In this document: piece after piece, positions 1 to 9,479 of the stretch
Layout: each line of letters starts with the position of its first letter
Numbering within the stretch: the stretch's first letter is position 1
Assembly (NCBI GenBank): GCA_035460505.1
Contig: DATHWP010000060.1
Span: 1-39,246 of the forward strand
DNA length: 39,246 nt
Source: Methyloradius sp035460505
Lineage (GTDB): Bacteria; Pseudomonadota; Gammaproteobacteria; Burkholderiales; Methylophilaceae
Direction of reading: 5' to 3'
Program-made: the position numbers and the translations under genes
The notes under the pieces: model-generated
Databases searched by the model: none
What the model saw: the letters and a program-made list of their open reading frames with translations, nothing else
Told to the model about the DNA's origin: nothing

Positions 1-672
1 GCCACTATTCCTAAAGAAAAGCAAACTGCCTACCAGCGTTGGGAGCTCTCGTCTTTTGCCTCTGACCCGGCGCTGGAACGGAAAAACTTAGGGGTTGTTA
101 AAAAGGTTGAGCCAGATCCGCAAGAGACCAAGAAGCTTGCAGATATTCTTGAGAATGTACGCAAAGAAGGCTTTACCAAAGGCATGCAAGAGGGCTTCGC
201 CGTGGGTATGGAGCAGGCACAGGCACAGATTCAGGAAGAGCGTGAAAACATGCTTGCCTTGATCCATGGCTTTGATGATGCATTGCAAAAAATGGATGAG
301 CATATTTCTGAAGACATCCTCGCACTGGCTTTGGATATTGCTAAAGCTATGTTGAAAACCAAGCTTCAGGTTAATCCAGAAGTGGTCATTCCAATTGTTC
401 GCGATGCCATTCGCTACCTGCCACATTTGCAGAGCCCGGGCCGTGTCATGGTCAACCCTGAAGATGCAAAACTGCTCAGGCAATATATGGATGACGAACT
501 CAAAGAATACCGCTGGCAGATTCAGGAAGACTCAAGCGTCGAACGCGGTGGCTGTATTGTTGACACACAGGCTAATCAAATCGACGCAACCAATAGCACG
601 CGTTGGAGAAGAATCACTGACGCACTTTCGCAGCAAAATGACTGGCAAGAAATTCATGAGGCAAGAAAATGA
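1..672 (+). CDS. fliH: FliH, flagellar export ATPase regulator (5' end outside window)
   Basis: Reading frame 1 is open from the first base to the TGA at 670-672, so the gene starts upstream of the window; the ATG at 184 is internal. FliH is the cytoplasmic stator-like partner that binds and restrains the export ATPase FliI and docks it at the export gate. The visible part is rich in Glu, Gln and Lys, with a long helical stretch containing GxxxG-like spacing (GFTKGMQEGFAVGM), as in FliH/YscL proteins. The C-terminal half ends in a WRRITDAL segment. The stop overlaps the fliI start in an ATGA junction, which suggests translational coupling. Identification rests on position before fliI, length and helical character; FliH is poorly conserved. 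Confidence 0.9.
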   Translation, partial: ATIPKEKQTAYQRWELSSFASDPALERKNLGVVKKVEPDPQETKKLADILENVRKEGFTKGMQEGFAVGMEQAQAQIQEERENMLALIHGFDDALQKMDEHISEDILALALDIAKAMLKTKLQVNPEVVIPIVRDAIRYLPHLQSPGRVMVNPEDAKLLRQYMDDELKEYRWQIQEDSSVERGGCIVDTQANQIDATNSTRWRRITDALSQQNDWQEIHEARK

Positions 673-2084
673 CTTTCGCTGCCGTACATCAGCAGCGTTG
701 GCAGCACTACATAAACGATTGTAGTGAAATCATTGATATTGTTGAGCCGCTTGAAGTGGCTGGCCGTATTACAAAGTTAACGGGCTTGGTTATGGAGGCT
801 GTGGGCATCAAGTTGCCAATTGGCAGTGCTTGTATCGTGCCGCTGGCAGAAGGTCGCAAAGTCGAGGCTGAAGTCGTAGGGTTTGATGGCGAGAAATTAT
901 TGTTGATGCCACAAAGTGGCGTTGAGGGCATCACACCAGGCGCAAAAGTCTATGCCATGGATGTTTCAGAGGCTTTGCCCAAGCCTAGTAATACCAGCAT
1001 GCCGCGCAGAAGAAGCCAAGACAGGGCGCGTCACCTCCCAGTTGGTGAAGGCTTGTTGGGCCGTGTGGTAGATGGTGCAGGCAAACCATTAGATGATCTT
1101 GGTCCTTTGCAAACTGAAGCTAGTAGCCCCTTGAATACAAGGCCGCTTAATCCACTGCAACGTGCCCCGATTGAAGTCGTACTTGATGTCGGTGTACGCG
1201 CAATTAATAGCATGTTAACCGTCGGCCGTGGCCAACGTATGGGCTTGTTCGCAGGCTCTGGCGTGGGTAAGAGTGTATTGCTGGGCATGATGGCACGTTA
1301 TACCAATGCCGATGTGATTGTGGTCGGCTTGATTGGTGAGCGTGGCCGTGAAGTGAAAGAGTTTATTGAGCAGATTCTTGGTGTAGATGGCCTTGCGCGT
1401 TCAGTGGTTGTTGCAGCGCCAGCTGACGTGCCAGCCTTGATGCGTTTGCAGGGCGCCAGCTATGCGACGGCGATTGCTGAGTATTTCCGTAGCCAAGGCA
1501 AACACGTTTTGTTGATTATGGATTCACTCACACGATATGCCATGGCTCAGCGTGAAATTGCACTGGCAGTGGGCGAGCCGCCAGCTACTAAAGGTTACCC
1601 GCCTTCAGTATTTGCCAAGTTGCCAGCATTGGTTGAGCGTGCAGGTAACGGTAAGCCAGGCGAAGGTTCGATCACTGCTTTTTATACCGTACTGACTGAA
1701 GGCGATGACCAGCAAGACCCAATTGCCGATGCTGCGCGTGCGATTCTGGATGGCCATATTGTGTTAAGCCGTAGTCTTGCAGAGAGCGGGCATTACCCTG
1801 CGATTGATATTGAGCAATCCATCAGTCGAGCCATGCATACGATTACTAGCCCAGAGCATCAGAAACTTTCAAGAAAATTAAAGCAGCTTAACTCACGGTA
1901 TATGCGCAGTATTGACCTGATCAATGTAGGCGCTTATGAGGCTGGTAGCGACAGAATTCTAGATGAGGCGATACTCAAAAATGAGCGCATTGTGGCTTTT
2001 CTGCAGCAGGATATTGCCGAGCGGGCGAATGTTGAAGAAAGCATCATGCAATTGGCAGATGTATTGGAAACGGTAGAAGCTTGA
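669..2084 (+). CDS. fliI: FliI, flagellum-specific export ATPase
   Basis: FliI is the ATPase of the flagellar type III export apparatus, related to the F1 beta subunit. The 471-residue product has Walker A GSGVGKS at about residues 196-202, the GERGREVKEF segment at about 223-232, a Walker B region ending in LLIMD (D285) and the family signature PPATKGYPPSVF just after. Length is normal for the family. Its ATG overlaps the fliH stop by 4 bp, with a GAGG element a few bases upstream. It sits between fliH and fliJ, its usual partners in the ATPase complex. Confidence 0.98.
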   Translation: MTFAAVHQQRWQHYINDCSEIIDIVEPLEVAGRITKLTGLVMEAVGIKLPIGSACIVPLAEGRKVEAEVVGFDGEKLLLMPQSGVEGITPGAKVYAMDVSEALPKPSNTSMPRRRSQDRARHLPVGEGLLGRVVDGAGKPLDDLGPLQTEASSPLNTRPLNPLQRAPIEVVLDVGVRAINSMLTVGRGQRMGLFAGSGVGKSVLLGMMARYTNADVIVVGLIGERGREVKEFIEQILGVDGLARSVVVAAPADVPALMRLQGASYATAIAEYFRSQGKHVLLIMDSLTRYAMAQREIALAVGEPPATKGYPPSVFAKLPALVERAGNGKPGEGSITAFYTVLTEGDDQQDPIADAARAILDGHIVLSRSLAESGHYPAIDIEQSISRAMHTITSPEHQKLSRKLKQLNSRYMRSIDLINVGAYEAGSDRILDEAILKNERIVAFLQQDIAERANVEESIMQLADVLETVEA

Positions 2085-2151
2085 TGCAAGTAAAGCATGT
2101 TGATTTAAGACTACGGCCTAAATTTAACGGCAACAAGTTAAACGGAAACGA

Positions 2152-2601
2152 ATGATGGCGATACAACCACAAGTGCTTGATACATTAAAAGAGTTGGCTG
2201 CTAAAGAGCTAGATGCAGTGGCGGAGCGTTTAGCTGGCCTGAACAAAGTATTTGATGAAGCAAATAAAAAACTGGTGATGTTGCATGAGTATCGTAATAG
2301 TTATCTGGAGAAATTTGATAGTGCAGTCAAATTAGGTTTAGGCGCTGAGAGCTATATCAACTACCAGAATTTTTTGCATAAGCTTGACCAAGCGATCGTC
2401 GGGCAAAAAGATAGTGTGGATTACGCACACCGCCAAGTGTTGATGCAGCGTGAAGTATGGCAAGAGAGCCAAAGAAAAAAACTGTCCTTTGAAGTGCTGT
2501 CTGACCGCGCTGACCAGCGCATACACAGGCAAGAGTTGAAACAGGATCAGAAGTTGATGGATGAGCATGCCATGCGGCATGGAAAATTCAACCGACAGTA
2601 A
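2152..2601 (+). CDS. fliJ: FliJ, flagellar export chaperone/ATPase stalk
   Basis: FliJ is a small coiled-coil protein that sits in the centre of the FliI hexamer, like the gamma stalk of F1, and helps couple ATP hydrolysis to export. The 149-residue product is almost entirely helical and charged, with Gln-, Lys- and Glu-rich heptads and no membrane segment, as expected. Two consecutive ATG codons (2152 and 2155) are possible starts. There is a 67-bp gap after fliI, longer than elsewhere in this operon. The call rests mainly on position between fliI and fliK, size and coiled-coil character. Confidence 0.9.
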   Translation: MMAIQPQVLDTLKELAAKELDAVAERLAGLNKVFDEANKKLVMLHEYRNSYLEKFDSAVKLGLGAESYINYQNFLHKLDQAIVGQKDSVDYAHRQVLMQREVWQESQRKKLSFEVLSDRADQRIHRQELKQDQKLMDEHAMRHGKFNRQ

Positions 2602-2672
2602 GTTCGATAGTCACTTGCGTTGGGCTATGACCTAACACATCAGGCCAAATTTTAAAGATTAAGGATGAAATC

Positions 2673-3935
2673 ATGCAAAACCTATCATTACAATCGCCAC
2701 AGAATTCAGCATTAACAAAAATGTCCGCACTAAGTAAGCAGGATTCCACTGCCAATAGCGCCGCGAATTCCGATGCAGGGCCTGCATTTAAAGACGTGCT
2801 TTCTAATCAGGTTCGTAGCCAGCAATCAGAAACACAGCAGCCTAACCAAACCAAGGCGCAGTCTGCCCAAGGCATTACCAAAGCCACACCGCCTAAGCAA
2901 ACACAAAATGTAGACACAAAACCTGCAGAACAAATCAAAGATAAGAATGTTGCCGATGATAGCAAAACGCCTGCCGTGCAAGATAGTGCTGGTCTGACAT
3001 TAGAAGATTTGGATGCGGCGAAAAAAATCAAAAAACTGGCAGAAAATGCGGAGTTAGGTTCAAGTAAGGTTGATGCACCATCGCCACAGCCATTGCCAAC
3101 TGATGCGGCATTGGCAGTATTGAGTATTCCTGTTCAAGCCACCATCGTACCCGTTGAGGCAACACACGGCGTGCTGGCGAAAGATGACAAGCTCGCTGTC
3201 GATGCCTCAAGTAGTGCTTCTGTAGCAGACGCATTGGAACCAGACGCAGCCCAAAAAACAGGGTTGTCACTTAAAGATCAGCCCGACCTAGCAAAATCAG
3301 CGGCAGCGACTACCAAAGCTGACTTGTCTGACTGGGTTGAGAGTGTGTTGCCGAACCAAGCTAAGCAAACAGAAGCTTCATTAGCTGGTACCAAGTTAGG
3401 CGCTGCTGCACTACAAGAATTAACTGCCAAATCCGCCATCAATAATGTTGTGCCGAATATAGTCACTAGCACAGCACTTAATCCCTTGAATGCGATGCAG
3501 GCCGCAAGTAGCAATATCATTAATGTCAGCCCTGGAAAAACTGGCTGGGATCAAGCCATTGGCCAGAAAGTGGCATGGATGGTCGGCGCGGGTGAGCAGT
3601 CTGCTACCTTGACACTTAATCCACCAGATTTGGGCCCGTTGCAAGTAGTGATTCATGTACATAATGATCAGGCAGATACCACATTTATTTCTGATAATTC
3701 AGATGTGCGCCGTGCATTGCAAGATGGGTTATCGAATCTAAAGGATATGTTGAGCCAATCTGGTATTAATTTGGGCCAAGCAAATATCAACTCAAGCCAG
3801 CAAGAGCAGCAGGCGCGCCAATCCAGCAGGGAAAGTAACAGCGGTAATCAAAATAGCTTCACCACTACAGAGACTGATACCAAGCCAACACTGGTCACTC
3901 GAGTGAGTAATGGTCTGGTAGATATCTTTGCCTGA
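2673..3935 (+). CDS. fliK: FliK, hook-length control protein
   Basis: FliK is a secreted molecular ruler that measures the hook and switches the export gate from rod/hook to filament substrates. The 420-residue product has the usual two-part design. The long N-terminal part (about 1-280) is low-complexity, rich in Ala, Gln, Lys, Ser and Asp. The compact C-terminal domain (about 285-375) carries the Flg_hook signature around LTLNPPDLGPLQVVIHV and ends in a Gln/Ser/Asn-rich tail. AAGGA at 2661-2665 gives a good ribosome binding site. The N-terminal part would be poorly conserved between relatives, as is normal for this family. Confidence 0.95.
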   Translation: MQNLSLQSPQNSALTKMSALSKQDSTANSAANSDAGPAFKDVLSNQVRSQQSETQQPNQTKAQSAQGITKATPPKQTQNVDTKPAEQIKDKNVADDSKTPAVQDSAGLTLEDLDAAKKIKKLAENAELGSSKVDAPSPQPLPTDAALAVLSIPVQATIVPVEATHGVLAKDDKLAVDASSSASVADALEPDAAQKTGLSLKDQPDLAKSAAATTKADLSDWVESVLPNQAKQTEASLAGTKLGAAALQELTAKSAINNVVPNIVTSTALNPLNAMQAASSNIINVSPGKTGWDQAIGQKVAWMVGAGEQSATLTLNPPDLGPLQVVIHVHNDQADTTFISDNSDVRRALQDGLSNLKDMLSQSGINLGQANINSSQQEQQARQSSRESNSGNQNSFTTTETDTKPTLVTRVSNGLVDIFA

Positions 3936-4107
3936 TATGGCAGCAAAAGGCAGTATGATTTTTTAACTGTTGCTATACGCATCACCCTCCCAAACCCTAA
4001 ACTCGGATATGAGCTAGTTTAGCCACGCTTATTAACACATCTTATTGCACCGTTTTTTTTGATAATATGATTGCTTCATAATAAAGAAGCGTACCGAGGG
4101 CAATCAA

Positions 4108-4605
4108 ATGGCACAAGATGCTGAACAAAAAGAATCAAAACCAAAGAAATCCAGCAAAAAGCTGATTGTGATTATATTGATACTGCTAATAATAGCGGGC
4201 GGCGGTGGAGCTGCTGCTTGGTATTTTTTGACACAACAGCATAAACCAGATGAGCATAAGCCAGTAGAAGCAAAGGTTGAAGCACCTAAACCACCAGTAT
4301 TTTTAACACTGGAGACGTTCACTGTGAATCTGCAGCCAGATCCAGAAACCCAGTACTTGCAGACAGACATTACTTTAAAAGTGGGCTCTGCTGAAGCAGG
4401 AGAATTTTTGAAGTTGCATATGCCAGAGGTGCGTAATCGTTTGCTACTGCTATTATCTAGCAAAAAAGCATCTGACTTGTTGACGCTTGAAGGTAAAAAA
4501 GCGTTATCAACCGAAATTATTGAACAGCTTAAAGAGCCGTTCAATGCAGGTGAAAAGCCGCAAGAAGTGCTAGGTGTTTCATTTACCTCGTTTGTAGTGC
4601 AATAG
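4108..4605 (+). CDS. fliL: FliL, basal-body/stator-associated membrane protein
   Basis: FliL is a single-pass inner-membrane protein that surrounds the stator and supports motor torque. The 165-residue product has a Lys-rich cytoplasmic N-terminus, one membrane helix at about residues 22-45 (rich in Ile/Leu, then GGGGAAAW) and a periplasmic domain with LETFTVNLQPD, typical of FliL. It ends with VSFTSFVVQ. A GAGGG element lies upstream of the ATG. The 172-bp gap after fliK could hold a separate promoter, but none can be identified with confidence. Confidence 0.95.
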   Translation: MAQDAEQKESKPKKSSKKLIVIILILLIIAGGGGAAAWYFLTQQHKPDEHKPVEAKVEAPKPPVFLTLETFTVNLQPDPETQYLQTDITLKVGSAEAGEFLKLHMPEVRNRLLLLLSSKKASDLLTLEGKKALSTEIIEQLKEPFNAGEKPQEVLGVSFTSFVVQ

Positions 4606-4627
4606 TTAAGGGCGCATAAATAGAATC

Positions 4628-5632
4628 ATGGCTGATAATTTTTTATCTCAAGATGAAGTCGATGCCTTGCTTAAGGGTGTGGGCGGTGATCAGGATGAAG
4701 AACAGCCTGAGATAGACCCATCCGCCGTTAGAAACTACAACCTCGCGACGCAAGAGCGTATTGTGCGCGGGCGTATGCCCACGCTTGAGATTATTAATGA
4801 GCGCTTCGCTAGATTATTGCGTATAGGCTTGTTTAATTTTATGCGGCAAACAGTCGAAATCTCTGTAGGCCCTGTACGTGTCTCCAAATATAGCGAGTTT
4901 ATTCGTAACTTGGTTGTCCCAACCAACCTTAATCTAGTACAAATGCATCCATTTAGAGGCACCGCGCTGATGGTGTTTGACCCATCTTTAGTGTTTGCGG
5001 TTGTCGATAATATGTTTGGCGGCGATGGTCGATTCCATACCAGAGTGGAAGGCCGTGATTTTACGCAAACTGAGCAGCGCATTATTCAACGCGTGCTGGC
5101 TATTGTGCTGGAAAACTATGAGAAAGCTTGGGAGCCCGTGCACGCTGTCAAGTTTGAATATTTGCGTTCTGAAATGAATACGCAGTTTGCCAACATTGCC
5201 ACGCCAAATGAAGTCGTGGTTGCGATCACTTTTAGCATAGAGATGGGTGCGGCCAATGGTGAAATACACATGTGTTTCCCATACTCAATGATAGAACCTA
5301 TCCGCGATATGCTGACTTCTACCCTGCAAGGTGAAGTATTAGGGGTTGATAAGCGTTGGGTCAGGCTGATGACGCAGCAGATACAAATTGCTGAAATCCA
5401 GTTGGTGGCCGATTTAGCAAAGACAGAAATGACCTTAAGCCAAGTGCTCAATATGAAAGTAGGGGATGTTATCCCGCTTTCTATTTCGGATGATATTGAG
5501 GCCAAGGTGGATGGTGTGCCAGTGATGTCATGCAAATACGGCATGTTTAATGGCCAATATGCGCTAAGAGTAGAGAAATTGTTAAGGTCGAACTCGACTG
5601 AATACATTAAAGGAGAAAATAATGGCGAATAG
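4628..5632 (+). CDS. fliM: FliM, flagellar motor switch protein
   Basis: FliM is the C-ring component that binds phosphorylated CheY and passes the switching signal to FliG. The N-terminus carries the conserved CheY-binding peptide (LSQDEVDALLKG, from about residue 5). It is followed by the CheC-like middle domain with the conserved LVVPTNLNLV and FGGDGR segments, and a C-terminal SpoA domain. The length of 334 residues is typical. It overlaps fliN by 11 bp. Its own ribosome binding site is weak, so translation may depend on fliL read-through. Confidence 0.98.
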   Translation: MADNFLSQDEVDALLKGVGGDQDEEQPEIDPSAVRNYNLATQERIVRGRMPTLEIINERFARLLRIGLFNFMRQTVEISVGPVRVSKYSEFIRNLVVPTNLNLVQMHPFRGTALMVFDPSLVFAVVDNMFGGDGRFHTRVEGRDFTQTEQRIIQRVLAIVLENYEKAWEPVHAVKFEYLRSEMNTQFANIATPNEVVVAITFSIEMGAANGEIHMCFPYSMIEPIRDMLTSTLQGEVLGVDKRWVRLMTQQIQIAEIQLVADLAKTEMTLSQVLNMKVGDVIPLSISDDIEAKVDGVPVMSCKYGMFNGQYALRVEKLLRSNSTEYIKGENNGE

Positions 5633-6059
5633 CCCTGAAGAGATGGAAGCGACAGAAGCAGCCGCGATAGCGGAAGATGACTGGGGTGCCGCCATGGCGG
5701 AGCAGCAAGAATCTGACGCTTCTGCTTTGCAGGCAAAGCCAGCGCAAGCGCAAGTTTTTACTGAGTTTTCTGCCAAGAATAAATTAGCTGATACGCAAAA
5801 CGATATAGATTTTATTCTCGATATCCCTGTTCAACTCACGGTTGAGCTTGGTCGCACTAAAATCGCCATCAAGAATTTGTTGCAGCTCGCACAAGGCTCG
5901 GTAGTTGAGCTTGATGGCATGGCAGGCGAGCCCATGGATGTATTAGTCAATGGTTGCCTGATTGCGCAAGGTGAAGTGGTGGTGGTGAATGATAAATTTG
6001 GTATCCGCCTGACTGACATCATTACGCCAGCCGAGCGTATTCGCAAGATTAACAAATAA
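5622..6059 (+). CDS. fliN: FliN, flagellar motor switch protein
   Basis: FliN forms the lower part of the C-ring together with the FliM C-terminus. The 145-residue product has an acidic, Ala/Glu/Gln-rich N-terminal extension (about 1-60) and a C-terminal SpoA domain (about 65-140) with the conserved VELGRTKIAIKNLLQLAQGSV region and a GIRLTDII end. The start overlaps the fliM 3' end, with GGAG 8-9 bases upstream. No sign of damage. Confidence 0.97.
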   Translation: MANSPEEMEATEAAAIAEDDWGAAMAEQQESDASALQAKPAQAQVFTEFSAKNKLADTQNDIDFILDIPVQLTVELGRTKIAIKNLLQLAQGSVVELDGMAGEPMDVLVNGCLIAQGEVVVVNDKFGIRLTDIITPAERIRKINK

Positions 6060-6082
6060 GCCGTACTCACTGAAGTTTACTC

Positions 6083-6547
6083 ATGTTCCCCAAGTTTGCC
6101 AGATTCGTTTGCCTGTCATTATTGACCACGCTGATTTCCATGCCAGTCATGCATGATGTATTCGCAGATTCAGTGACTACGCCAACACCAGCAACGAGTG
6201 CCTTTAAGATGATATTGGGGCTGGGTGTTGTGCTCGGCATCATGGCCCTGATTGCCTGGGCGTTAAAGCGGTTAACACCCATCGGTAACAGTCAGACATC
6301 AGTGGCAAAGATTATAGGGGGTGTTAGCGTGGGCACGCGTGAGCGTGTTGTTGTCATTGAAATAGCAGATCGCTGGATAGTGGTAGGAGTGGCACCAGGG
6401 CAGGTGAATGCGATTGCTGATATAGCAGCGGGCTCTATTGATATGCCATCGAGCGACGCGCCAAACCCGCATGTATTAATGGCTCACCCATTTGCCAAAT
6501 GGTTGAAAAAATCACTGGATAAGCCAGAAAACAAAGGGGCGCAATGA
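6083..6547 (+). CDS. fliO: FliO, flagellar export apparatus assembly protein
   Basis: FliO is a small membrane protein that helps assemble the FliP ring of the export gate. The 154-residue product has an N-terminal hydrophobic, signal-like segment (about 8-28), a second membrane helix (about 42-62, MILGLGVVLGIMALIAWALKRL) and a cytoplasmic domain with the GTRERVVVIEIADRWIVVGV motif typical of FliO. It stops 1 bp before fliP. FliO is variable in sequence, but the motif and place between fliN and fliP make the call firm. Confidence 0.93.
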   Translation: MFPKFARFVCLSLLTTLISMPVMHDVFADSVTTPTPATSAFKMILGLGVVLGIMALIAWALKRLTPIGNSQTSVAKIIGGVSVGTRERVVVIEIADRWIVVGVAPGQVNAIADIAAGSIDMPSSDAPNPHVLMAHPFAKWLKKSLDKPENKGAQ

Positions 6548-6548
6548 T

Positions 6549-7331
6549 ATGTTGATGCAGGCGCTCAAACATTACTCCAAACTGCTCATCAAGCCACAAG
6601 TCTTGCTTGTTTGTATTTTAGCGTTATTGCCCGCCGTCACGTGGGCGGCTGAAGCCGCTGGCTTGCCTATGGTGAATGCATCACCTACGGCTGGTGGTGG
6701 GCAAAACTATACCCTGAGTTTGCAGACACTGATTCTGCTTACTTCACTATCATTCTTGCCCGCAGCTTTGCTGATGATGACTGGGTTCACACGGATTATT
6801 ATTGTCTTATCCTTGCTACGCCAGGCGCTGGGTACGCAATCGTCACCACCAACACAAGTGCTCGTTGGCCTTGCTTTATTCCTGACCTTTTTTGTGATGA
6901 GCCCAGTGCTGGATAAAATCTATACAGAGGCTTATCAGCCATTATCTGAAAATAAAATCACCATGCAAGAAGCCTTGGAAAAGGGCAGCGTGCCTCTCAA
7001 AAACTTCATGCTGAAACAGACGCGAGAAAGCGATTTGGCTTTGTTCCTTAAGATGTCACAAACACCACCAGTGGAGAGCCCTGATCAAATTTCATTGCGT
7101 GTGTTAGTCCCCGCCTTCATGACCAGCGAGCTAAAAACCGCTTTCCAGATTGGTTTTGCCATCTTCATCCCATTTTTGATTATTGATATGGTGGTTGCCA
7201 GTGTGCTGATGTCGATGGGGATGATGATGGTGTCGCCAGCGATTGTGGCTTTACCGTTTAAGTTAATGCTTTTTGTATTGGTGGATGGCTGGCAGTTGTT
7301 GCTTGGTTCGCTGGTACAAAGTTTTTATTAG
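6549..7331 (+). CDS. fliP: FliP, flagellar type III export gate protein
   Basis: FliP forms the core pore (FliP5-FliQ4-FliR1) of the flagellar export gate in the inner membrane. The 260-residue product begins with a cleavable signal-like segment ending near AAEAAG. It carries the family signatures MTGFTRIIIVLSLLRQALGT and LALFLTFFVMSPV, and ends with membrane helices around MSMGMMMVSPAIVALPFKLMLF. The length is normal. It starts 1 bp after fliO and is followed by fliQ after 9 bp. Confidence 0.98.
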   Translation: MLMQALKHYSKLLIKPQVLLVCILALLPAVTWAAEAAGLPMVNASPTAGGGQNYTLSLQTLILLTSLSFLPAALLMMTGFTRIIIVLSLLRQALGTQSSPPTQVLVGLALFLTFFVMSPVLDKIYTEAYQPLSENKITMQEALEKGSVPLKNFMLKQTRESDLALFLKMSQTPPVESPDQISLRVLVPAFMTSELKTAFQIGFAIFIPFLIIDMVVASVLMSMGMMMVSPAIVALPFKLMLFVLVDGWQLLLGSLVQSFY

Positions 7332-7340
7332 GAGAATGAA

Positions 7341-7610
7341 ATGACTCCAGAAGGCGTAATGACCATTGGCCGTCAGGCGATGGAAGTCACATTGTTAGTT
7401 TCTGCCCCTATGTTAATCACCGTGCTTGCAATTGGTCTGATTGTGAGTATTTTTCAGGCAGCAACGCAAATTAATGAGGCTACACTTTCATTCATCCCCA
7501 AATTAATCGGGGTATTTGCGGTTCTGGTCATTGCTGGGCCATGGATGTTGACCATGCTCACAGACTATATGCGCTTGATGTTCACCAGCTTGCCTATGAT
7601 GGCTGGTTGA
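7341..7610 (+). CDS. fliQ: FliQ, flagellar type III export gate protein
   Basis: FliQ is the small two-helix subunit of the export gate. The 89-residue product has two membrane helices (about 15-40 and 50-75) and the conserved core IVSIFQAATQINEATLSF. An AGGAG ribosome binding site lies 6-7 bases before the ATG. It is followed by an 87-bp non-coding gap before fliR. Confidence 0.98.
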   Translation: MTPEGVMTIGRQAMEVTLLVSAPMLITVLAIGLIVSIFQAATQINEATLSFIPKLIGVFAVLVIAGPWMLTMLTDYMRLMFTSLPMMAG

Positions 7611-7697
7611 CTGTGTTTATTGTGGTGATATGTATGGTGTCTAACGATGCATCTCATCAAGTTTAAGCACATTTTCTTAATCTGGGCCTAATCTAAC

Positions 7698-8489
7698 ATG
7701 GTCTCGATCAGCAGTGACATGCTACAAACCTGGGTCATTGGCCTTTTATGGCCATTGACGCGCGTGCTGGCAATGATTTCTGTTGCACCAATATTCAGTC
7801 ATGGTGCAATTCCCAATATGGTCAAGCTGGGATTAGGCTTGGTGATTACGCTCGCCATTATGCCCATGCTGCCGCCACCGCCATTATTTGATGTGTTGTC
7901 ATTCCAAGGTTTACTAATGCTGGCGCAGCAAATGCTGATTGGTTTTGCAATCGGGTTTAGCATGCGCATTGTATTTTCTGCGGTGGAAATGGCAGGGCAG
8001 ATGATAGGCTCAACTATGGGCTTAGGATTCGCCACCTTTTTTGATCCGCAGTCACAAGGCCAAAGTAATGCAATCAGCCAGTTTTTGCTATTGCTCATGA
8101 TGCTGATATTCCTGAGTATCGACGGGCATTTAATCGTGATTACGGCGGTCGCACACAGTTTTATCACTATGCCTATTACTACAAATGTAGGCATGGGTAT
8201 GGATTTTATGAAAATGGCGATGTGGGGCGGTAAGATTTTTAGTGCAGGCTTGCTGCTTTCATTACCAGCGGTGGCTGCCTTGCTGATTGGTAATATGGCG
8301 CTCGGCATACTGACCAGAACTGCACCTCAACTCAATATTTTCGGGATTGGTTTCCCAATCACTATTAGCATCGGCTTTATTGTGCTTGCGCTCACTTTGC
8401 CTGCTATGTTGCAACCGATTCAGCAGATCATGCAAGAAGGGATTGTGACAATGAATCTGATAGGGGTGCCTAACAGCACTGCGCCCTAA
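7698..8489 (+). CDS. fliR: FliR, flagellar type III export gate protein
   Basis: FliR is the single-copy subunit that closes the FliP/FliQ/FliR gate. The 263-residue product has about six membrane helices and the family motifs RVLAMISVAPIFSH near the N-terminus and GQMIGSTMGLGFATFFDP in the middle. Start at ATG 7698 gives the usual FliR N-terminus; its ribosome binding site is poor (GGG about 12 bases upstream). The gene ends 24 bp from the convergent flgL, and no intrinsic terminator is visible in the gap. Confidence 0.97.
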   Translation: MVSISSDMLQTWVIGLLWPLTRVLAMISVAPIFSHGAIPNMVKLGLGLVITLAIMPMLPPPPLFDVLSFQGLLMLAQQMLIGFAIGFSMRIVFSAVEMAGQMIGSTMGLGFATFFDPQSQGQSNAISQFLLLLMMLIFLSIDGHLIVITAVAHSFITMPITTNVGMGMDFMKMAMWGGKIFSAGLLLSLPAVAALLIGNMALGILTRTAPQLNIFGIGFPITISIGFIVLALTLPAMLQPIQQIMQEGIVTMNLIGVPNSTAP

Positions 8490-8513
8490 TCGCCTAGTGA
8501 TGAGGTGAGAAGT

Positions 8514-9431
8514 TTATTTCAGGTAATTGAATAATGACAGATTGGTCACTTGCACAAATGACTGTTGGGCAGCTTCAAGTACTGTCTTGTTTTTAGTCAA
8601 GTCTGTGACGGCTTGCGCATAATCCAGATCTTGCAAGCCAGACAAAGTGCTTGCATATTGGGTGGCTATATCAGTGCCTGCAGTGTTCAAGCTATCTAAT
8701 TCGCTCAGGTTTGAGCCTACTTGTGAGCGCACCGCCAACATTCCATCAAGAGAAGTTCCCAGTGCTGAATTGGCACTCGCTAAACCAGCGGTTAATGCAT
8801 CGCGTGCGGCTTGGGTGGTCACAGGGGTTTCTAGCAAAGTTGCCAGATTGCTCATCGTTGCAAATACATCAACACCGTTCGCGTTAAATATCTGTGAGCC
8901 CGCATAGTTGGCTGGCATGGTGCGCTCGGCTGATACCTGTATGTTGGCTTGACCACTATCGCCAGCATAAGTCGCACCTGTGGCGGTTTCTGTATAAGGT
9001 TTTGTATTGGTTTGATAGCCCGCAAAAATATAATTGCCAGAAGCATCTTTGCTATTCGCAACGCCAACGAGTTGACCAATGCTGCTGCGGATCTGTTTAG
9101 CAAGATCTGCCCGTTGAGAGTCAGAATATGCCGCATCGCCAGCGCTGATGATGGTTGATTGTGTTGAAATCAGGATATCGCTGATACTGTTGAGCGTGGT
9201 ATCAACATTCTCTAAATTAGAAGTAATGGCGCTACGGTTATTGGCATATTGCGTATTCAATGTTTGCGCCTGCTTAACTTGCAGTGCGCGGGCTGCAGCA
9301 ACAGGGTCATCAGAAGGCTTCAACACTCGTTTCATGGTTGAAATCTGTTCGAGCAGTTTTGATTGATCTGACGTGAGATCGTTGATCTTTGAGATGCCGT
9401 TGTTGTAGATGGTATTGGTGCTAATGCGCAT
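8514..9431 (-). CDS. flgL: FlgL, hook-filament junction protein (HAP3)
   Basis: FlgL is the second junction protein between hook and filament, related to flagellin. The 305-residue product starts with MRISTNTIYNNGISKINDL, the conserved flagellin-like N-terminal helix. It has the ISTMKRVLKPSDDPVAAARAL motif and ends in a helix containing LSLFNYLK. The length is typical. It is the last gene of the flg run and lies 48 bp after flgK, so it is probably cotranscribed with flgK from the sigma-28 type promoter in front of that gene. Confidence 0.97.
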   Translation of the reverse strand: MRISTNTIYNNGISKINDLTSDQSKLLEQISTMKRVLKPSDDPVAAARALQVKQAQTLNTQYANNRSAITSNLENVDTTLNSISDILISTQSTIISAGDAAYSDSQRADLAKQIRSSIGQLVGVANSKDASGNYIFAGYQTNTKPYTETATGATYAGDSGQANIQVSAERTMPANYAGSQIFNANGVDVFATMSNLATLLETPVTTQAARDALTAGLASANSALGTSLDGMLAVRSQVGSNLSELDSLNTAGTDIATQYASTLSGLQDLDYAQAVTDLTKNKTVLEAAQQSFVQVTNLSLFNYLK

Positions 9432-9479
9432 GATCGTTTCCTAAGCTAGATTCTATGAATATCCAGGATATTTTCAGAA

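Noticed and set aside
3998..4021. Imperfect inverted repeat TAAACT...AGTTTA between fliK and fliL, possibly a terminator.
   Set aside because: Only six outer pairs with an irregular inner part and no T tract following; fliL has no clear own promoter, so a break in the operon is not shown.
4044..4072. Possible sigma-70 promoter before fliL (TTGCAC and TATGAT).
   Set aside because: The spacing of 15 nt is poor and the region is AT-rich; not enough to call.
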